Translations under genes and position numbers: made by a program
Source: Prosopocoilus inquinatus
Taxonomy: Eukaryota; Arthropoda; Insecta; Coleoptera; Lucanidae
Length of the DNA stretch: 64,000 bases
NCBI GenBank assembly: GCA_036172665.1
Contig: CM069873.1
Location: 30,806,001-30,870,000, forward strand
Reading direction: 5' to 3'
Part shown: one piece after another, positions 58,660 to 64,000 of the stretch
Position numbering within the stretch: the first letter of the stretch is position 1
Layout: each line of letters starts with the position of its first letter
The notes under the pieces: model-generated
Database searches by the model: none
What the model was told of the DNA's origin: nothing
The model's input: only the letters and a program-made list of their open reading frames with translations

Positions 58660-58920
58660 TATGATCGTAGGATGTCGCTGTTTTATCTATTCACCACTAT
58701 TACATCGCAATTGCGAATAAATTGGTCAAGTCGTTTTTGGTTTGCAGTGGGAATTTCGAACTAGGTTTCTGCTGAAGAAGCACTAAATAGGGCTGAAACA
58801 GCTGTACAGAGACTGCTCGAGGTTTTCACTGCAATCAAAAACGATTTGCAATAAAATTTTAATGTTGATTTGAAACGATGTCGACCTGATGATGGTTTAA
58901 TAACCGAAACAGATCGTCAA
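58660..58920 (+). repeat. Dispersed repeat with hammerhead-like motif
   Basis: The segment contains GTAGGATGTCGCTGTTTTAT (58673-58692) and AGGGCTGAAACAGCTGTACA (58789-58808), both shared with the element at 23574-24733. It then has a structured piece: ACGAT (58875-58879), CTGATGA (58886-58892), stem GGTT/AACC (58894-58897 with 58902-58905), GAAA (58906-58909) and ATCGT (58913-58917), which pairs with the first. This order is that of a hammerhead core, with one extra T before stem II. Such motifs are known in the terminal repeats of Penelope-like elements. Confidence 0.6.
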
Positions 58921-60608
58921 ATAAACATATCGAGAGAAAATTGGAAAGTATTATTCGTCAGATATTCATCATTTTACTCAATTTTTGAATAGGACAAATC
59001 AAGTAAAAATTAATATTCACAATAAAAATACAGACTTATTGAAGAGTATTCCTTTGGAATTTAAAAACAGTTCTCTACCTGTAATCGCATCTCTTGGTAG
59101 AAATTTCAATGACTGTCAAATATACACGTTGTGTCAGTTACTTTTGGTTACAGATTATACTAAAGAGCAATAAGGAAAGAAAGAAATTCCTTTCACTGTT
59201 AACAACTCCACGGCAAACATCCATGACCAACACTAACTCCAAATTTAGTTAATCCCCAATTATTACAAAAGAAAATCTGAATTTTATCACAAGTCAAAAT
59301 TAATAATTAAAACTGCGTATTTTATAACAACTAAATTTCTAATTAGCCAATAATTTAAAATTTCCCTCAAAAATGTATAACATTTTAATTAACTTGCCGA
59401 CATAAAGTTTAAATTATTCGTTAAGAGTCCATACGAAAATTTCAATGTAGAGGGTACTACAGGATACAAGTTATTTTTATTATCCTCGTGAAATACGCAA
59501 GCGGAGTGTTTTTCCTTACTTTCATAGCGATTTTGAAGGTGCTAGTTGAGAGGGCAATAAAGTTACGAGGAAGGCAACTTGAATCTACTCAATATTCATG
59601 GTCCGTACTTAATGATATTCTAATTACCCGGTAAATTAATGGGTTTAGCGCAGTCATATTTTACAGGCCGTGTTAACTATCGCGCATCAGGGAATAGTTT
59701 AAGGTTTTTCTCTTCTCGCGGCTTATGTATTATGAATGGCCTGCGCTCTTAAACTTATAATCAAAAACTGCATAAAATTTAATGAGTAGCTCTTGTGGTA
59801 AAAGTTCAAGAAGTTATAAATTTACGTTTGCATGTACTATATTTTACCTTAAACGCACGATTTACATGCACTTCGTGTTTTAATATTTTAAAGAAGTACT
59901 TCTTATCAACAAAACAAGAAAAAATAAATATTTGCGTAAATATTAGGTGTACTTTTTTGGACAGCTTGAATTTATTTGATATTCCTTATTTGATTTTCAA
60001 CCAATCAAGCCGACTAATCGCATGTAAAGGACCGACCTTTCGTAACGAAAACAAATTGAATCAATTTAATCCTTTAATCAAACTAATGCTCGTTTAAAGT
60101 GCACATGGACTTGATCACTAATTTAAATCCTTATTACTCTGAATGCTACCTACCCTTGTTAAAGTTGCATGATGTACTAATAAAGCCCTGTTTATTCGTA
60201 ATTATATTTAATCCTCCTGCAATATTGTTTCAGTCAACGAAGCTAAATGTAATGAACTTTCTAATGCAGTAATACAAACAGATCCCATCCAAACCTAATT
60301 TAATAATAGATTCATACTAACTTTTAATTACATTTTAATGCAATCACAATATTTTGAGTTTAGTGTTCCCAAGGGCCTTCTCTGCACTTGCGGAGTGCAT
60401 TTGCCATATTACGACTGTCACAGACGACTCTGAAAATTATATTAAAAACATGGTTATTACTGAGAAATACAGTAATTAAACTTTCGTAGAGAAATTGGTT
60501 GCATTAGTTTTACGTTAATAAGTAGGCAGTCTGTGATAATTATAATTTGTTTTATTTTTTTATGTTCTGAATTTTTGTTAATATATTTATATTATTATTT
60601 TTATTATA
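58921..60608. other. AT-rich non-coding stretch
   Basis: No gene supported. 59440-59760 is less AT-rich and could be a conserved regulatory block. Confidence 0.4.
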
Positions 60609-60830
60609 CGCCTGAACGATCCAAGTGGTAAGGGACCGGCCTTGCAATCGTAAGGTCGTGGGTTCGCACCCTGATCGAGATATATCTCGGAGGTGGTCGT
60701 TACTCACTTCAGGTACCCTTCAGTGTTGGGGATATAATTCGACACTGCTTCCCCTTCACCGGCAAGGAGGTTTAGCAAACTTTATAACGAAGGGAAAGAG
60801 GTACAAAATATAAAAATTAGAATGAACAAC
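60609..60830 (+). mobile_element. tRNA-derived SINE
   Basis: An A-box-like CCAAGTGGTAAGGG (60621-60634) is followed by an anticodon-arm-like CCTT-loop-AAGG (60640-60655) and a B box GGGTTCGCACCC (60660-60671). This gives the order and spacing of a tRNA-type pol III promoter. The body that follows contains the palindrome CGAGATATATCTCG, then GTGGTCGTTACTCACTTCAG and AGTGTTGGGGATA, of non-tRNA character. The head lacks a paired acceptor stem, so it is not a functional tRNA gene. The 3' end is approximate. Confidence 0.75.
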
Positions 60831-61817
60831 ATAAAAGCTAAGTATAGTACAGTATCCAGAAGAATGAAATAATAAAATGGAGAAACAACATCTAAAAGAG
60901 AAAGAAGTTTGTGCAGTTTTAAACAAGAATGCAGAGAAAAAGATTAACGACTTCGCATAAAAGGAAATATCTCTAGATACAATCTTTGAAGAATAGAAAA
61001 TCCTAAAAAAAGAGAGAAACTATAATTAGTAATAAATAAGAAATGAAGTACACTTAGAAATTTAAAGGCACAACCCATTTTGTTTAATATAATGCTACAA
61101 GAAATGAAAGAAAGCAAAGCTAAAACGAAAGATGGGAATAAAGAATTGAACATGGAAAAGGAATTGCAATTACAATATTAACAATAAACAAAAATTAATA
61201 AATAATATCGAGAAAATGAAATTATAGTAAGCAGACATTCAAAGAAGTGGGCAAATTATTTAAAGCTATAAAAGACAACTATGACCAAATAGTTGGGAAA
61301 TATACATTTTCTGGTTTTTTGATAACGGCCCCGAAATTAGTATACCTTTATAGCTTTCTGTTGTATTGCGTACAGGGTTTTGGTTATATTTTAAACGGTA
61401 CCTACACACTTTATTATCAAACATATCAAAAAATGTAAAATACAAACGTTTTAGGAATTTATCCGAACTGCCAGAATTTACTAAAAACGAAAACGAGCGA
61501 TGATCGGAAATGTAACAAATGAGTCCTGACTTTGTTATTTTTATTAGAATAACCAGTATATTTTTTCGAATTAAAAGAGATATGTTTCTCCTAAATCCAA
61601 AAATATATAGCTTGCCTATGTTTGGTTTCAAACTTTTTGCAATAATTAAGTTTGAAATGATTATATTTTGTTACATTTTTGTTAATTTATATCATATAAA
61701 ATGGTAATTTGTCTTAGCTGTCAATATTTTGTTTCATGAAATGTCCCAGATTAATAGTTTTTTTTTAATTAAAATTAACTCTTGTCATATAAAATAAATA
61801 CTACTATACTATATATA
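60831..61817. other. A-rich then AT-rich non-coding stretch
   Basis: 60830-61150 is A-rich and may be LINE-derived, since SINE tails and A-rich LINE remains look alike here. The paired frames at 61247-61631 on opposite strands have no recognised domain. Confidence 0.35.
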
Positions 61818-62677
61818 TACCGGGTGAAAAATTTCATAGCAAACTTGTATTGAAAACTATGTTTCTGTGAATCGCTCGCCATTTGAAGACATAAAAAGAC
61901 AATGATATTAAAGAAAAGAGAAAATTATGGACAATATTATCGTGTTAAAATTATTCCTGAATATTAATACTTTCGGAATATAAATTAAATTTTCAAATTT
62001 TAAACGAAAAATTTAGTCGCCTATGTCACATTTGAAACTTTCATTTCTTTCAGTTAGTGGAAAATAATTTACACGTCATGCGTCAGTCAAAAAGTATTAT
62101 GAACTATTGTACAAATAATAGGTAGGTACTCTTGTCGTTTAAGTTATAACAATTCTTTCTTTCTTTATTAGAATGAGAATTGAATTCTACGTCATTGCAT
62201 ACAAAAATACAGTTGTTTCTGATACTATCAATAAACTTAATGGGATGCCATGGGCAATCGATATCGACACAACATGTCGACACTAAATCAATTTCAAATT
62301 CAATTGTACTAAGAATTAAATAAGTTTCACACTGTTCAAGAATAAGTAACACACAACTCTAAAGAATATTAAAAAAAAAAACAATTTCACAAATCCAGTT
62401 GCCATCAACATTGTATTGAAATTAACAAGAAGAGTAGGAAAGTATTTTGTGAAGGAATGCTGGAGCAAAGAAATAAATTCTAACAGTTTCTCGTCGTCAG
62501 TATAATACATAGATGAATGGAATTTTATTTTGAATAAGAAGCATATTGTACAAAATTCTGATTACTGAATTGCAAACTTCAAATCTGACATACTAAGGCG
62601 ACTATATTTTATCTTTCATTTACAGAAACGTAGTTCTCAATGGAACTTTGTTCGGATTTGAAACTTTCCACCCGGTA
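61818..62677. mobile_element. Non-autonomous element with ACCGGGTG inverted ends
   Basis: The left end TACCGGGTGAAAAATTTCA (61818) and the inverse right end TACCGGGTGGAAAGTTTCA (from 62677) match. The match continues further in as ATTGAxAACTAxGTTTCTGT and, after an insertion, as ATTTAGTCGCCT / AGGCGACTATA. Flanks are TATA-like on both sides, so a TA target is possible but cannot be proved. The interior has no transposase frame. The ends share the CACCCGGTA motif with the repeats at 1002, 5273 and 54003. Confidence 0.75.
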
Positions 62678-64000
62678 TACTATAAGTAAATTCAAAAATA
62701 TAAAACCAAATACAGGCAAATTTTTGGAATTAGGAGAAAAATATCTTTCGTAATTCGAGAAAATATACTTAGTGTTCCATTTAAAATAACAAAGTGGGTT
62801 CTCATTTGTTATATTTCCGTTAGCCTGTTTTGGCTAGTAAACTAAACTAAGGAAAAATTTATTCTATTTTATACCAATTAGGTGAGAGTGGCAAGACGGC
62901 TGTGTGCTAATTACAACCTTTAAATCTTGCCAATCGGCTTTCACGCCTAATTATTTATCTGCTTGCCGTACATTTTATTCTTAATCATACTATTCAAAAT
63001 ATTTTCCAATGGGCTCCAACAATATTTTTTTATAATAATGACAATAGTTGTCTGAACTTTGTTGAAAATCAATTTGTTTACCTCTAGATGCTCTGTTAAA
63101 ACTAATGGCACTCAGATAAAGCTCAGCAAACTAAGAAAAAGCTAGAGAATTATAAAGACAACACAAGGCAAGAAATACATTTTTTGATAAACAAAAGTCA
63201 AAGGGTGAGCGTAATAATGAAGAAGCCGACTCTCTCATTACCATGTGATACATGTACATGGTCCATAGAAATAACACGTGGCCAGGAGCTTGGTCACGTA
63301 ATGAAGTCGAGGAAACGAGAAAAAATGAAAGAGGGTAACACGAAAGGAAAAACATGCAAAGCCATAGAGATAGGAGAAGGAAATAAAATGTCACTCTCGT
63401 TTCCATCTAAGTCAGAAAATCAGAAAATAAAAGGACAAATGAATTCTGTGAAAGACTGAGTGGAAAAAATTAAATTAGTGATGAAGCATTTGGCTCGGAT
63501 GTACGAAGAAAATTACCAACCGTTAAAAACATTTCGAAGAAGAAAATGAAAAAGGCAAGGAAAATTTGGAAAATCAAGATACTGCGGATGGCACCAAAAG
63601 AGGGAATAGGAGGAGAGGAAATGCCAAGATTGGAAAAACACAAACGTAGATGGAGAAAACAGCCTGAATTCCTTTAATTACATCGGCGATAGATGTTTCA
63701 AATATGAGTTTAGATTCGATTTTATCCCCAAATGTTATGAAATGTTTTCTTGAGGGAACGGGATTATCTTCAAATGCTATTATCACAAAATTACAGTTTC
63801 GTCTACATATAGTACACCTACGGCCTTTAAAAACTAGTACACTTTGACAAACACTATGTTTAGGCGCTGTAAGCTAAACCTAAATGTGAAATTTCTAAAT
63901 ACTCAAATTACACTGAATCTCACTATTGATTTGTCAAATTCGACAGTGGCATCAAAATGATTGATGAAGGTTTGATTTACATATTACAAATTTCAAATTT
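62678..64000. other. Non-coding stretch to the window end
   Basis: GTGTTCCATTTAAAATAAC at about 62773 is another copy of the module seen in the foldback repeats. 62879-62965 has an imperfect inverted pair (TAGGTGAGAG...GGCAAGA / TCTTGCC...CACGCCTA). The overlapping opposite frames at 63131-63459 lack any domain. No gene is supported. Confidence 0.4.

Noticed and set aside
1..64000. CRISPR arrays, operons, phage or bacterial gene clusters
   Set aside because: No regularly spaced repeats, ribosome-binding sites or tightly packed genes; splice signals and SINE/LINE content are eukaryotic.

Overview
This is an intron-rich or intergenic stretch of an animal nuclear genome, most likely an insect; a beetle is possible but the sequence does not prove it. 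The evidence is the AT-rich composition, eukaryotic splice signals (pyrimidine-tract/AG acceptors and GTAAGT donors), two mariner elements with TA target duplications, decayed LINEs with (TTA)n tails, tRNA-derived SINEs, and an exon of an insect-type Ig-domain neural adhesion protein. There is no bacterial, phage, CRISPR or operon structure. Most open frames of 60-100 codons are chance or repeat-derived. All calls were made by eye, with no database or folding search.

Host genes. The best-supported host exon is on the minus strand at 21081-21203: 41 codons, phase 1 at both ends, encoding the start of an Ig domain like the first domain of Klingon/lachesin-type proteins. No other exon of it was recognised, so much of the window may be its introns and flanks. 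A second unit on the plus strand has a CpG-rich promoter/5' exon (about 24770-25470, ending in GCCGAG/GTAAGT) and an exon at 25926-26102 whose ATG at 26001 follows an in-frame stop. If the Ig gene extends to higher coordinates, this unit lies inside its intron. Weaker exon candidates are at 5280-5518 (+) and 38382-38511 (-).

Mobile elements, left to right. LINE remnant 1115-3181 (-). Repeat copy 4690-5273. LINE RT scrap near 9430 (+). A two-copy tandem repeat at 14882-15145. A pogo/Tigger-like DNA transposon (16330-18838) split by a 5'-truncated LINE (16579-17777). A GC-rich island of unknown origin (19060-19950). A tRNA-like SINE (20.8 kb). A hairpin MITE (22.5 kb). A TIR-bounded element (23574-24733). 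A mariner (27481-28910) carrying a nested 230-bp MITE. A short TIR element (30330-30738). A foldback element (31175-33440) with a hAT MITE inside (31943-32751, exact 8-bp duplication). A second mariner (44117-45381). A MITE (46018-46163). A Harbinger-like element with a MADF-domain remnant (47885-48758). A Tc1-like helix-turn-helix scrap (49.8 kb). A foldback element (53079-54003) related to the 4690 copy. A LINE tail (55.4-56.2 kb). A dispersed repeat with a hammerhead-like motif (58.66-58.92 kb). A SINE (60.6 kb). A TIR element (61818-62677).

Themes. Several foldback or TIR repeats share two modules, a CACCCGGTATA end and a conserved hairpin ACTTCCGG-loop-CCGGAAGT, and I cannot assign them to a named superfamily. 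Two other loci carry degenerate self-cleaving-ribozyme-like cores. Nested insertions (LINE in Tigger, MITE in mariner, hAT in foldback) give a relative order of insertion.
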